Assembly: GCA_021202835.1 (NCBI GenBank)
Contig: JAJQCI010000300.1
Span: 1 to 8,408, forward strand
DNA length: 8,408 bases
Source: Clostridiales bacterium
Lineage (GTDB): Bacteria > Bacillota > Clostridia > Lachnospirales > CAG-274
Reading direction: 5' to 3'
The position numbers and the translations under genes are program-made. Each line of letters opens with the position of its first letter. The stretch's first letter is position 1. The notes beneath the pieces are model-generated. The model was not told the DNA's origin. It searched no databases and was given only the letters and a program-made list of their open reading frames with translations. Below, piece after piece: positions 1 to 6,605 of the stretch.

Positions 1-793
1 CTTTAAGGGGAAGCATAAAACTGTATTCTTCCGCTGTTTTTCCGTAAACCTCTCCTTCCGCAGCAGTAAAAACAGAGCCTAAAACCTCCTGCTCTGCCTT
101 CAAAAAAACCTCTCCGCTTATAAGAATATCTCCTGCGCCGACGGCCGTTCCCTCCCTGACCATAGGAGTTCCGGCGCTGACGGTTAAATCGGTAATGACA
201 GCACTGCACTCAGAAACAATATCCCCGGCGGCAGCCTCTTCGGTTTTCTCAGCCGTTGGAATTGTTTCCGAAACGGTTATCAAAGCCCTTGTTCCCGAAA
301 CGGAAACAGAAGCAAATGAAATATCCTTAAACCTGTTTTTAAGCTCTCTTTCTATAAGATTTGTGTCTAGTAAGGATTTTTTTGCCCCGTATGTCAGGCT
401 GTTTTCAGCGCAAAGCTCCAAAATTTCCCCTGTAGGTGCTCTGTAATTTCCCCGCACCTCTATAAGCCAGATTCGTCCCGTTGAAAAAAGCAAAAAAAGG
501 CTGAAAAACAAAGCTCCTGCCGTAAAAAAATATCTTTTCTTAAGCTTTCCCCAAAAAACGGGCAGCCCTTTTTCGCAGAGTATCTCCGGGCAGCAGCCGG
601 ATTTTCTTGCCGGTTTTTCAACTCTTTTTATGTCTCTTTTTCCGACCCAAAAACAGACCCCCTCATCATCGGAAGACACGTTCCAGATATAGACGCCTTC
701 ATTAGCCAGTATGTTTAAAAACCTGAAGGCCATATACCCTCTGATTCTTATATTTAAGCTGCCTGTTATAAAAAAATAAATTTTAAGAAACAT
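1..793 (-). CDS. yqfD: Sporulation protein YqfD, N-terminal 264 codons (runs off window edge)
   Basis: The frame is open from an ATG at 793 to the window edge: 264 codons without a stop. The family is about 400 residues long, so the C-terminal third is missing only because the window ends. Visible features are an N-terminal soluble part, a hydrophobic membrane segment at about residues 88-104 (YFFTAGALFFSLFLLFS) preceded by basic KLKKR, and the family hallmark GTPMVREG...GAGDILISG at about residues 208-227. YqfD is a mother-cell sporulation membrane protein of unknown biochemical role (family knowledge). The gene begins 9 bases after the yqfC stop, and its ribosome binding site (GAGGGGCGG) overlaps that stop, so the two are an operon, as in Bacillus subtilis. 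The identification rests on the hallmark motif, the membrane topology and the yqfC partner. Confidence 0.9.
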   Translation of the reverse strand, partial: MFLKIYFFITGSLNIRIRGYMAFRFLNILANEGVYIWNVSSDDEGVCFWVGKRDIKRVEKPARKSGCCPEILCEKGLPVFWGKLKKRYFFTAGALFFSLFLLFSTGRIWLIEVRGNYRAPTGEILELCAENSLTYGAKKSLLDTNLIERELKNRFKDISFASVSVSGTRALITVSETIPTAEKTEEAAAGDIVSECSAVITDLTVSAGTPMVREGTAVGAGDILISGEVFLKAEQEVLGSVFTAAEGEVYGKTAEEYSFMLPLK

Positions 794-802
794 AGCCGCC
801 CC

Positions 803-1060
803 TCACATAAACAAAATAGTGCAGATTTTACCTTTAATTTTAACAATATCCTTCTTTATGTATTCAAGCCCCAGTCCTTCGCCCCGAACGCAGAGCCTTC
901 CGCATTTTGTGGCCAAAACAACCTCTCTTCCGCAGAAAGCAGTTATTCTTCTGTAATTTTGATCTACAATGCTGCCGTTTCCGCAGACAGTCATAAGGGG
1001 AGTATCGTTAAGCGCCTCTTCGGGCAGCTCCAGTCCGTCAGCAAGTTTTCGCCCTAACAT
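803..1060 (-). CDS. yqfC: Sporulation protein YqfC (YabP/YqfC family)
   Basis: This is an 85-residue protein of the small YabP/YqfC sporulation family, whose members are usually 85-100 residues. The N-terminal half has the typical LPEEALNDTPLMTVCGNGSI stretch. It is followed by NYRRITAF and repeated beta-strand-like segments (VVLATKCGRLCVRGEGL) and ends in a KIKGKI motif close to the C terminus. I place the start at the ATG at 1060 and not at the in-frame TTG at 1075, because a purine-rich AGGGGGGAG site ends 4 bases before the ATG and would itself be coding if the TTG were used. It is the first gene of a yqfC-yqfD operon. In B. subtilis the pair is sigma-E dependent and expressed in the mother cell; a matching promoter candidate lies at 1095-1123. 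Biochemical function is unknown. Confidence 0.88.
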   Translation of the reverse strand: MLGRKLADGLELPEEALNDTPLMTVCGNGSIVDQNYRRITAFCGREVVLATKCGRLCVRGEGLGLEYIKKDIVKIKGKICTILFM

Positions 1061-1094
1061 AATCTCCCCCCTCAAAATACCGTCTTCTCATAAA

Positions 1095-1123
1095 AATATA
1101 TTCAAAGTTTTCCTGTAATATTC
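1095..1123 (-). promoter_or_regulatory. Candidate sigma-E promoter for yqfC-yqfD
   Basis: On the minus strand, GAATATT (1117-1123) is a full match to the sigma-E -35 consensus KMATATT. It is followed after 14 bases by AATATATT (1095-1102), which matches 6 of 8 positions of CATACAHT. Predicted transcription would start near 1088, about 28 bases before the yqfC ATG. This fits the known sigma-E dependence of yqfC in B. subtilis, but the region is AT-rich, so a chance match is possible. Confidence 0.55.
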
Positions 1124-1125
1124 TT

Positions 1126-1154
1126 TTTACAAATCCTCCGGTTTATGTTATAAT
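1126..1154 (+). promoter_or_regulatory. Sigma-A-type promoter for the cupin gene
   Basis: TTTACA (1126-1131), a 17-base spacer and a perfect TATAAT (1149-1154), extended by TGT at 1146-1148, give a strong vegetative promoter. The expected transcript start is near 1161, giving a leader of about 25 bases. An AAGGAAG ribosome binding site at 1171-1177 lies 8 bases before the cupin ATG. The promoter is back to back with the sporulation promoter of yqfC, with only 2 bases between the two -35 elements. Confidence 0.8.
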
Positions 1155-1185
1155 CATAATAAAAATATGAAAGGAAGTAATTCAA

Positions 1186-1518
1186 ATGTCAAACTTTTTC
1201 TTAAATGACGATTCACCGGTTATAAACCTGCCCGACGGCAAAACAAGACGCAAAATTTTGGCCCACAACGACAACTTAATGATTGTTGAAGTAGTTTTCG
1301 ACAAGGACGGTGTAGGGGCTCTCCATACCCACCCCCACACACAGGCAACCTATTGTCTTTCGGGAGAGTTTGAGTTTACTGTAGGCGGCGAAACGAAGGT
1401 AATAAAGCCCGGCGACACTCTTATTATGCCCTCCGGCATAGAACACGGCTGCCGGGTTTTAACCGACGGAGGAAAAATTCTGGACATATTCACTCCCGAA
1501 AGAAAGGATTTTCTTTAA
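1186..1518 (+). CDS. Small KdgF-like cupin domain protein
   Basis: This is a 110-residue single-domain cupin. The first cupin motif, GALHTHPHTQATYCLSGEFEF (split at residues 44-64), supplies His47, His49 and Gln53. The second, PGDTLIMPSGIEHG (75-88), supplies His87. A His-His-Gln-His set in place of the usual glutamate, together with the TPERKDFL ending, resembles KdgF-type cupins, which in pectin and alginate degraders help linearise unsaturated uronates to keturonates. No pectin or uronate genes are visible here, so the substrate is uncertain; many proteins of this subgroup in Clostridia have no assigned role. No signal peptide is visible, so it is probably cytosolic. The ATG is supported by an AAGGAAG site 8 bases upstream and a strong promoter. 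It may be the first gene of a unit with the phosphatase and LysR genes downstream. Confidence 0.75.
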   Translation: MSNFFLNDDSPVINLPDGKTRRKILAHNDNLMIVEVVFDKDGVGALHTHPHTQATYCLSGEFEFTVGGETKVIKPGDTLIMPSGIEHGCRVLTDGGKILDIFTPERKDFL

Positions 1519-1578
1519 TATTTATATCTGAGAACCCTGAAAAGAGCGGCAGATAAGCCGAATGTATAAATACTTTTT
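1519..1578 (+). other. Nested inverted repeats between cupin and phosphatase genes
   Basis: TATTTATA (1519-1526) is complementary to TATAAATA (1565-1572) and encloses a small GC hairpin, CGGC-AGATAA-GCCG (1547-1560). The outer repeat is followed by CTTTTT. It could be a weak terminator or processing element that separates the cupin transcript from the downstream phosphatase-LysR pair. The outer stem is all A-T with a long loop, so support is weak. Confidence 0.3.
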
Positions 1579-1595
1579 AAAAAGACGGTGATATT

Positions 1596-2231
1596 TTGAA
1601 AGCAGTTATATTTGACTTAGACGGTACCCTTCTTGACACATTGGGAGATTTGGCGGCGGCCGTCAATTATGCTTTAAAGCAAAACGGACTTAAAGAAATC
1701 AGCGAAGAAACTGTCAAGGGATATGTGGGAAACGGTGCAAAGCTTCTTATTTCAAGAAGCATAGGCGGCTCCGACTCTCCTCTTTTTGATAAATGCTATA
1801 ATGATTTCAGAGAATATTATTTTTCTCATTTGTCAGTTAAAACAAAGCCCTATGAGGGTATTACAGATGTTTTGAAAACTCTTAAAAACAGAGGCTTTAA
1901 AACGGCGGTTTTGTCAAATAAGCCCGACGAAGCCACCGGAGCCCTTTCAAAGCTTTATTTCGGTGAGCTTATAGATTTTCCAAGGGGCGAAAAGCCCGGT
2001 GTCAACAAAAAGCCCTCCCCCGAGGGAGTTTTTGAGGTTCTCTCTCATTTGGGCGCAGGGGCCGAAGAGACTGTTTATGTGGGAGATTCGGATGTTGACA
2101 TACAAACGGCAAAAAACAGCGGCCTTAGATGTATAAGCTGCAGCTGGGGCTTTAAAACAAAGGCTTTCCTAATTGAAAACGGAGCCGAAACAATAGCCGA
2201 CAGCCCCGGGGATATTTTAAATTTTATTTAG
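1596..2231 (+). CDS. HAD-superfamily phosphatase, phosphoglycolate phosphatase-like
   Basis: This is a 211-residue cytosolic HAD hydrolase of subfamily IA, the size of Gph and PpaX enzymes. Motif I is DLDGTLLDT (residues 7-15), giving the nucleophile Asp7 and acid/base Asp9. An alpha-helical cap follows (about 16-85). Motif II is VLSNKPDE with Ser107, motif III is Lys139 in KKPSPEG, and motif IV is GDSDVDIQTAKNSG with Asp164 and Asp168 for Mg2+. All catalytic residues are present. The family dephosphorylates small phosphometabolites such as 2-phosphoglycolate; the true substrate cannot be read from sequence. The start is TTG at 1596: it is the first codon giving the canonical N terminus MKAVIFDLDG, and GGTGA lies about 4 bases before it. 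The stop lies only 13 bases before the LysR start, so these two genes are almost certainly cotranscribed. Confidence 0.85.
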   Translation: MKAVIFDLDGTLLDTLGDLAAAVNYALKQNGLKEISEETVKGYVGNGAKLLISRSIGGSDSPLFDKCYNDFREYYFSHLSVKTKPYEGITDVLKTLKNRGFKTAVLSNKPDEATGALSKLYFGELIDFPRGEKPGVNKKPSPEGVFEVLSHLGAGAEETVYVGDSDVDIQTAKNSGLRCISCSWGFKTKAFLIENGAETIADSPGDILNFI

Positions 2232-2244
2232 CAGGTGATGGAAA

Positions 2245-3150
2245 ATGACTTTACAGCAGTTAAAATATGTTATAATGGTAGCAAACAAAGGCTCAATAAG
2301 CGAAGCCGCAAAATCCCTCTTTATTTCTCAGCCAAGCCTTACAAATGCCGTTAAGGATTTGGAAGAAGAGCTGAATATAAGAATTTTTAACAGGAACAAT
2401 AAAGGCATTAGCATCTCCGCCGACGGTGAAGAATTTTTGGGCTACGCCAGACAGGTTATAGAACAGACTGAGCTTTTGGAGCAAAAATATCTGAGAGGAA
2501 CCCCGGGAAAGCTTCACTTTTCCGTTTCCTCTCAGCATTATTCCTTTGTGGTTGACGCTTATGTCGATTTAATAAAGGAGTTTAACGCCGATGAATATGA
2601 CTTTACTCTGAAAGAAACCAGAACCTTTGAAATTATAGATGATGTCAGACTTTTAAGAAGCGAAATAGGTGTTTTGTATATATGCAATTTTAACGAGAAA
2701 ATTATAAAAAAATTCATAAGAGAAAACGATCTTATTTATCATGAGCTTTTCTCAACAACGCCCCACGTATTCATAAGCAAAACCCATCCCCTTGCTTCAA
2801 AGGAAACAATAGACCTTGAGGATTTGGCGGAATATCCTTATTTTTCATATGAGCAGGGCAGCTATAACTCATTTTATTTTTCTGAAGAGGCTTTAAGCAC
2901 TATGGAGAGAAAAAAGAATATTCGTGTCTGCGACAGAGCCACTCTTTTTAATCTCCTTATAGGCTTAAACGGCTACACAATCTGCACAGGGGTCATTAAT
3001 AAAGACCTTAACGGCGCCGACATTATCGCTAAGCCACTTAATGCAGACGAAAAAATAACCCTTGTTTATTTGACCAGAAAAAACGTCACCTTAAGTCATT
3101 TGGGTGAAATCTACATTAAATATCTTAAATATCACACACAAAACCTTTGA
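2245..3150 (+). CDS. LysR-family transcriptional regulator
   Basis: This is a 301-residue protein of normal LysR length. The N-terminal winged helix-turn-helix covers about residues 1-60: MTLQQLKYV at the start, the recognition region SISEAAKSLFISQPSLTNAV, then LEEELNIRIFNR. A linker helix and a periplasmic-binding-protein-like effector domain from about residue 90 to the end follow. The effector cannot be deduced; LysR proteins of this size often sense small metabolites such as sulfur or amino acid intermediates. The ATG is preceded by AGGTGATGG at a good distance. The gene follows the HAD phosphatase by 13 bases and converges on ispE with 16 bases between stop codons. A LysR-type operator candidate lies upstream of metF, about 1 kb away, so regulation of metF is a possibility but not shown. 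Confidence 0.9.
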   Translation: MTLQQLKYVIMVANKGSISEAAKSLFISQPSLTNAVKDLEEELNIRIFNRNNKGISISADGEEFLGYARQVIEQTELLEQKYLRGTPGKLHFSVSSQHYSFVVDAYVDLIKEFNADEYDFTLKETRTFEIIDDVRLLRSEIGVLYICNFNEKIIKKFIRENDLIYHELFSTTPHVFISKTHPLASKETIDLEDLAEYPYFSYEQGSYNSFYFSEEALSTMERKKNIRVCDRATLFNLLIGLNGYTICTGVINKDLNGADIIAKPLNADEKITLVYLTRKNVTLSHLGEIYIKYLKYHTQNL

Positions 3151-3166
3151 AATTTTTGTAAAACAT

Positions 3167-4045
3167 TTATTCAAAAAAGCTTCCGGGGAGTATCTCCGTT
3201 ATAAATATCTCGGTTAAATTAAATTTTTCCTTAATAAGCGGATATGCCTCTTCGGCGGCCTTTTTGGTTTTATAAACTCCGAAAACAGAGGAGCCCGATC
3301 CGCTCATAAGGGCTCCCACAGCCCCCGTTTTTATCATTTCTGCCTTAAGCTCGCCTACTACAGGGTGTTTTATTATGCTTGCATATTCAAGAACGTTCCC
3401 CATTGAGCCGCATATGCCCTCCAAATCGCCGTTATTCATATATTCTATTGCTTTCTCTATGTTAGGGTGAACAACGTTTTTAAGGCTGTCATATTCCCTG
3501 AATGCCTCCGGCGTGGGAACCCCTTCGACGGGCTTTGCCAAAAGAAGAGTGCAGGGAGGAAAGTCAGGCAGTGGTGTTAAAATTTCACCTATTCCCCGGG
3601 CTCTGGCAGGCTTTTTGTAAAGACAGAAGGGCACATCGGCGCCCAGGCTTTTTCCTGTTTCGTAAAGCTCTTTTTCCTCCATATCAATATCGAAAAGCTT
3701 CAACATACCCCTAAGAGCTCCTGCGCAGTCTGCCGAGCCCCCGGCAAGGCCCGCCGACATGGGTATTTTCTTATCAACCTCAGCCGAAACCCCTTCTTTT
3801 ATATTGAATTTTTTCCTTATTATATCTATAGCCCTGTAAACAAGGTTTGAACTGTCTGCGGCCAAATCGGCATCCCCTGTTCGAAGCTTTATTTTGTCTT
3901 CGCTTATTTTTGTAAGCGTAAGCCTGTCGCAGAGATTTATACTCAGCATAATCATATCCAAAATATGATATCCGTTGGGGTAAACCCCCTTTATATCCAA
4001 AACTGTGTTGATTTTTGCGTATGCATTAATTGAAACCCTATCCAT
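3167..4045 (-). CDS. ispE: 4-diphosphocytidyl-2-C-methyl-D-erythritol kinase
   Basis: IspE is the ATP-dependent GHMP kinase of the MEP isoprenoid pathway; it phosphorylates the 2-hydroxyl of CDP-methylerythritol in the cytosol. The 292-residue length is normal. The N-terminal NAYAKINTVLDI contains Lys11. NGYHILD contains His27, in the substrate-binding loop. The glycine-rich ATP loop PMSAGLAGGSADCAGAL spans about residues 95-111. LGADVPFC contains the catalytic Asp137, and the third GHMP motif, LMSGSGSSVFGV, lies near the C terminus. All key residues are present, so it should be active. CGGAGG lies shortly before the ATG, and a TTGAAT-17-TATAAT promoter lies further upstream. It is transcribed alone, divergent from metF and convergent with the LysR gene. 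There is no obvious terminator between the convergent stops. Confidence 0.96.
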   Translation of the reverse strand: MDRVSINAYAKINTVLDIKGVYPNGYHILDMIMLSINLCDRLTLTKISEDKIKLRTGDADLAADSSNLVYRAIDIIRKKFNIKEGVSAEVDKKIPMSAGLAGGSADCAGALRGMLKLFDIDMEEKELYETGKSLGADVPFCLYKKPARARGIGEILTPLPDFPPCTLLLAKPVEGVPTPEAFREYDSLKNVVHPNIEKAIEYMNNGDLEGICGSMGNVLEYASIIKHPVVGELKAEMIKTGAVGALMSGSGSSVFGVYKTKKAAEEAYPLIKEKFNLTEIFITEILPGSFFE

Positions 4046-4084
4046 AAAAATCCTCCGGTGTATAAGTTGATTATTTCTCTCTTA

Positions 4085-4113
4085 ATTATACAGAGAATCT
4101 GAAGATAATTCAA
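4085..4113 (-). promoter_or_regulatory. Sigma-A-type promoter for ispE
   Basis: On the minus strand, TTGAAT (4108-4113) and TATAAT (4085-4090) are separated by 17 bases. The predicted start near 4078 gives a leader of about 33 bases ending in the CGGAGG ribosome binding site of ispE. Confidence 0.7.
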
Positions 4114-4142
4114 TATAAAAATTGTTTTTAGAGTGAAAGCCT

Positions 4143-4154
4143 CCTGCCAGCAGG
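4143..4154. repeat. GC-rich interrupted palindrome in the ispE-metF control region
   Basis: CCTGC-CA-GCAGG is a 12-base inverted repeat. It is embedded in a wider GCCT-N9-AGGC symmetry (4139-4155) and is conspicuously GC-rich inside a very AT-rich divergent intergenic region. It sits upstream of both predicted promoters, where an operator for a dimeric regulator would lie. No known motif is recognised. Confidence 0.4.
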
Positions 4155-4165
4155 CACTATTTTGC

Positions 4166-4182
4166 TATAGTTTTTTTCTATA
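4166..4182 (+). promoter_or_regulatory. MET-box-like LysR-type operator upstream of metF
   Basis: TATAG-TTTTTTT-CTATA is a 17-bp palindrome with perfect 5-bp arms. It matches 13 of the 16 defined positions of the streptococcal MET-box consensus as I recall it (TATAGTTTNAAACTATA), bound by LysR-type methionine regulators. Its centre (4174) is at about -66 relative to the predicted metF start near 4240, the classical LysR recognition-site position. Further CTAT and ATAG half-sites flank it at 4158-4161 and 4190-4193, as expected for a tetramer footprint. Confidence 0.55.
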
Positions 4183-4204
4183 TCGGGCAATAGTATTTTG
4201 GAAT

Positions 4205-4233
4205 TTGCATATAATAAAACTTTTTGGTATACT
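4205..4233 (+). promoter_or_regulatory. Activator-type promoter for metF
   Basis: TTGCAT (4205-4210), a 17-base spacer, and TATACT (4228-4233) preceded by TGG form an extended -10 promoter with a weak -35, as is common for LysR-activated genes. The predicted start is near 4240, giving a 41-base leader. A second possible -10, TATAAT at 4210-4215, has no acceptable -35. Confidence 0.55.
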
Positions 4234-4280
4234 TAATTTCATAAAAGACAAAGCAAAATGAAAAGTGAGATGAAACAAAA

Positions 4281-5138
4281 ATGAAGCTCGTTGAATTATT
4301 TAAAGAAAAACAGGTCTACTCCTTTGAGGTTTTTCCCCCAAAGAGAACAGCCCCAATAGACTCGATTAATAAAACCCTTGACGGCCTTAAAGATTTGTCA
4401 CCTGATTTTATAAGTGTTACATACGGTGCAGGCGGAAGTGAAAATTTCGAAAAAACATTCCATGTTGCCAAGGCAATAAAAAAATGCGGAATAGAAAGCC
4501 TTGCTCATCTTTCCTGCATAGGCCTTAACAAAGACGAGGTTGATGTTCTTCTTGAAGAATATAAATCCGCCGGAATCGAAAATATTCTGGCCTTGAGGGG
4601 AGACTTAAACCCTTCCGTTAAATTAAGCAAGGATTTTAAATATGCGCAGGATTTGATTGAATATATAAGAGAAAAGGGCGATTTTGACATCGCCGGGGCC
4701 TGTTATCCCGAAGGGCACCCCGAGGCCGAAAGCTTCGGTGAAGATCTTAAAAACCTTAAGTCAAAGGTTGACGCAGGTGTGAGCCATCTTATATCCCAGC
4801 TTTTTTTCGATAATGAAGATTTTTATTATTTTTTGGAAAAATGCAGAAATATGGGTATAGACGTTCCCATAGAAGCAGGAATAATGCCCGTTGTAAACAA
4901 AAAGCAGATTGAAAGAATGGTCAGTCTCTGCCGTGCAAGGCTTCCCAAAAAGTTTTTAAGAATTATGGACAAATATGAAGACAAGCCCGAAGCAATGAGA
5001 GACACCGGTATAGCTTATGCGGTTGACCAGATTGTTGACCTTCTTACACAGGGGATAGACGGTATACATCTTTACACAATGAACCAGCCTGAAGTTGCTT
5101 CGAAAATACACAGAAGTATAGCAACCCTGCTTTCATAA
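4281..5138 (+). CDS. metF: 5,10-methylenetetrahydrofolate reductase
   Basis: MetF is a cytosolic FAD flavoprotein that reduces 5,10-methylene-THF to 5-methyl-THF, the methyl donor for homocysteine methylation. The 285-residue length fits the bacterial catalytic-only form. Family motifs appear in order: SFEVFPPK (14-21, acid residue Glu16), SVTYGAGGS (45-53), HLSCIG (76-81), NILALRGD (101-108, Asp108), GACYPEGHPE (139-148), QLFFDN (173-178) and PIEAGIMPV (196-204). No residue of the fold appears to be lost. The ATG at 4281 gives the usual N terminus, but the ribosome binding site is weak (GTGAGATG about 10 bases upstream). metY follows 124 bases downstream, so the pair supplies both substrates of methionine synthase. 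Regulation by a LysR-type protein is suggested by the operator at 4166-4182. Confidence 0.96.
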   Translation: MKLVELFKEKQVYSFEVFPPKRTAPIDSINKTLDGLKDLSPDFISVTYGAGGSENFEKTFHVAKAIKKCGIESLAHLSCIGLNKDEVDVLLEEYKSAGIENILALRGDLNPSVKLSKDFKYAQDLIEYIREKGDFDIAGACYPEGHPEAESFGEDLKNLKSKVDAGVSHLISQLFFDNEDFYYFLEKCRNMGIDVPIEAGIMPVVNKKQIERMVSLCRARLPKKFLRIMDKYEDKPEAMRDTGIAYAVDQIVDLLTQGIDGIHLYTMNQPEVASKIHRSIATLLS

Positions 5139-5147
5139 TAAAAAATG

Positions 5148-5185
5148 ATAATTGATTGGCGGCAAAGTCAGTCAATTATATTTTT
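5148..5185 (+). terminator. Inverted repeat with T-run between metF and metY
   Basis: ATAATTGATTG (5148-5158) pairs with CAGTCAATTAT (5169-5179): 11 positions including one G-U pair, with a 10-base loop, followed by A and TTTTT (5181-5185). It can act as a weak terminator or attenuator between metF and metY. The stem is A-T rich, so efficiency is probably low. No SAM riboswitch consensus is seen around it. Confidence 0.45.
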
Positions 5186-5262
5186 ACACTATAAACATAC
5201 TATTTAGATAGGATTAATTGGTAAATAAAACAAATATCATATTAATACAGGAGGATAAAACC

Positions 5263-6570
5263 ATGTCAAAAATCTCAAGAGAAAACAGAAATTTAAAGTT
5301 TGAAACACTTCAGCTTCACGTAGGTCAGGAAAAGCCCGATCCGGTTACCGATGCAAGAGCAGTACCTATTTATCAAACATCTTCTTACGTTTTCAAAAAC
5401 TGCGACCATGCTGCTGCCCGTTTCGGCCTTACAGACAGCGGAAATATATACGGCAGGCTCACAAACCCCACAGAGGACATTTTCGAACAGAGAATAGCCG
5501 CTCTTGAAGGCGGCGCAGCTGCCCTTGCAGTGGCTTCGGGAGCCGCCGCAATAACCTATACAATAGAAAATCTTGCACAAAACGGCGACAATATAGTAGC
5601 CGCCAAAAATATCTACGGCGGAACCTTCAACCTGCTTCTTCACACACTGCCCCAATACGGAATAACAACTACCTTTGTTGATATTTTCAACGAAGCCCAG
5701 GTAAGGGACGCCGTAAAAGAAAACACAAAGGCTATTTTAATAGAAACTCTGGGAAACCCCAATTCGGATGTTGTTGATATCGAAAAAATTGCTAAAATCG
5801 CCCACGACAACAAGATTCCCCTTGTTGTCGACAATACGTTTGCAACCCCCTATCTCGTAAGGCCCATAGAATACGGCGCAGACATTGTGGTTCATTCGGC
5901 TACAAAATTTATAGGAGGCCATGGCACAACCATAGGCGGCGTTATTGTTGACGGAGGAAAATTCGACTGGGAGGCCTCCGGAAAGTTCGCCTCTCTTACC
6001 GACCCAAACCCCAGCTATCACGGAATAAGCTTTACAAAGGCAGTGGGCGCCGCCGCCTTCGTGACGAAAATAAGGGCCATTCTTTTGAGAGACACAGGGG
6101 CAACCCTCTCCCCCTTCCACGCTTTCTTCTTCCTTCAGGGGCTTGAAACGCTTTCTCTCAGAGTAGAGCGCCACGTTGAAAACGCTTTGAAGGTCGTAGA
6201 ATATCTTTCCAAACATCCCCTTGTTGAAAAGGTAAACCACCCTGCCGTGTCAGCAGACGAAACACAGAAAGCACTTTACAGTAAATACTTCCCCAACGGC
6301 GGCGGCTCAATTTTCACCTTCGAAATAAAGGGCGGCGCCGACAAGGCAAAGGCCTTCATAGACAACCTGGAGCTTTTCTCACTTCTTGCAAACGTTGCCG
6401 ACGCAAAATCTCTCGTCATTCACCCGGCAACAACCACCCACAGCCAGTGCACGGAAGAAGAGCTTCTTGACCAGGGCATTAAGCCCAACACCATTCGTCT
6501 TTCAATAGGTATAGAAAATATAGACGACATAATTCAGGACCTTGATGAAGCTTTCAAAGCAGTTTCGTAA
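5263..6570 (+). CDS. metY: O-acetylhomoserine sulfhydrylase (PLP-dependent, Cys/Met metabolism family)
   Basis: This enzyme replaces the acetyl group of O-acetyl-L-homoserine with sulfide to give homocysteine, using pyridoxal phosphate. It is a cytosolic, usually tetrameric enzyme. At 435 residues it has MetY length (about 425-440) and is longer than the related cystathionine gamma-synthases (about 380-400). Visible features are the N-terminal FETLQLHVGQ, IYGRLTNPT (62-70), ASGAAAI (91-97) in the cofactor phosphate region, the conserved VVDNTFATPY (188-197, Asp190 contacting the PLP ring nitrogen), and SATKFIGGHG (212-221) with Schiff-base Lys215. The MetY-type insert FDWEASGKF...DPNPSYHGISF follows. 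I start at ATG 5263, which has CAGGAGGA 8 bases upstream; the in-frame TTG at 5218 has no such site. It ends at a strong hairpin terminator. O-succinylhomoserine use cannot be excluded. Confidence 0.93.
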   Translation: MSKISRENRNLKFETLQLHVGQEKPDPVTDARAVPIYQTSSYVFKNCDHAAARFGLTDSGNIYGRLTNPTEDIFEQRIAALEGGAAALAVASGAAAITYTIENLAQNGDNIVAAKNIYGGTFNLLLHTLPQYGITTTFVDIFNEAQVRDAVKENTKAILIETLGNPNSDVVDIEKIAKIAHDNKIPLVVDNTFATPYLVRPIEYGADIVVHSATKFIGGHGTTIGGVIVDGGKFDWEASGKFASLTDPNPSYHGISFTKAVGAAAFVTKIRAILLRDTGATLSPFHAFFFLQGLETLSLRVERHVENALKVVEYLSKHPLVEKVNHPAVSADETQKALYSKYFPNGGGSIFTFEIKGGADKAKAFIDNLELFSLLANVADAKSLVIHPATTTHSQCTEEELLDQGIKPNTIRLSIGIENIDDIIQDLDEAFKAVS

Positions 6571-6605
6571 TACTTCCCCAATCATCGGATATTTTAAAAC
6601 AGCAG

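Noticed and set aside
195..446. Open frame on the plus strand, 83 codons
   Set aside because: It is antisense to the continuous yqfD coding frame and has no recognisable protein features or ribosome binding site.
1061..1075. TTG start that would lengthen YqfC by 5 residues
   Set aside because: The added codons are the purine-rich ribosome binding site itself; ATG at 1060 is the better start.
3151..3200. Terminator between convergent LysR and ispE genes
   Set aside because: GGAG-TAT-CTCC near 3187-3197 is inside ispE, and the T-run on the minus strand is too far from the stem. Only 16 bases separate the stops.
4046..4280. SAM (S-box) or T-box riboswitch before metF
   Set aside because: No GA-rich P1 start, no kink-turn, no AGGTGGAGGGAC-like or T-box AGGGTGG sequence, and the predicted leader is only about 41 bases.
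5218..5262. Upstream TTG start that would lengthen MetY by 15 residues
   Set aside because: The TTG has no ribosome binding site, while AGGAGGA lies 8 bases before the ATG at 5263, which also gives the normal family N terminus.
5737..6240. Open frame on the minus strand opposite metY, 167 codons
   Set aside because: It is a shadow of metY. The plus-strand frame has complete PLP-enzyme motifs, and this one has none.
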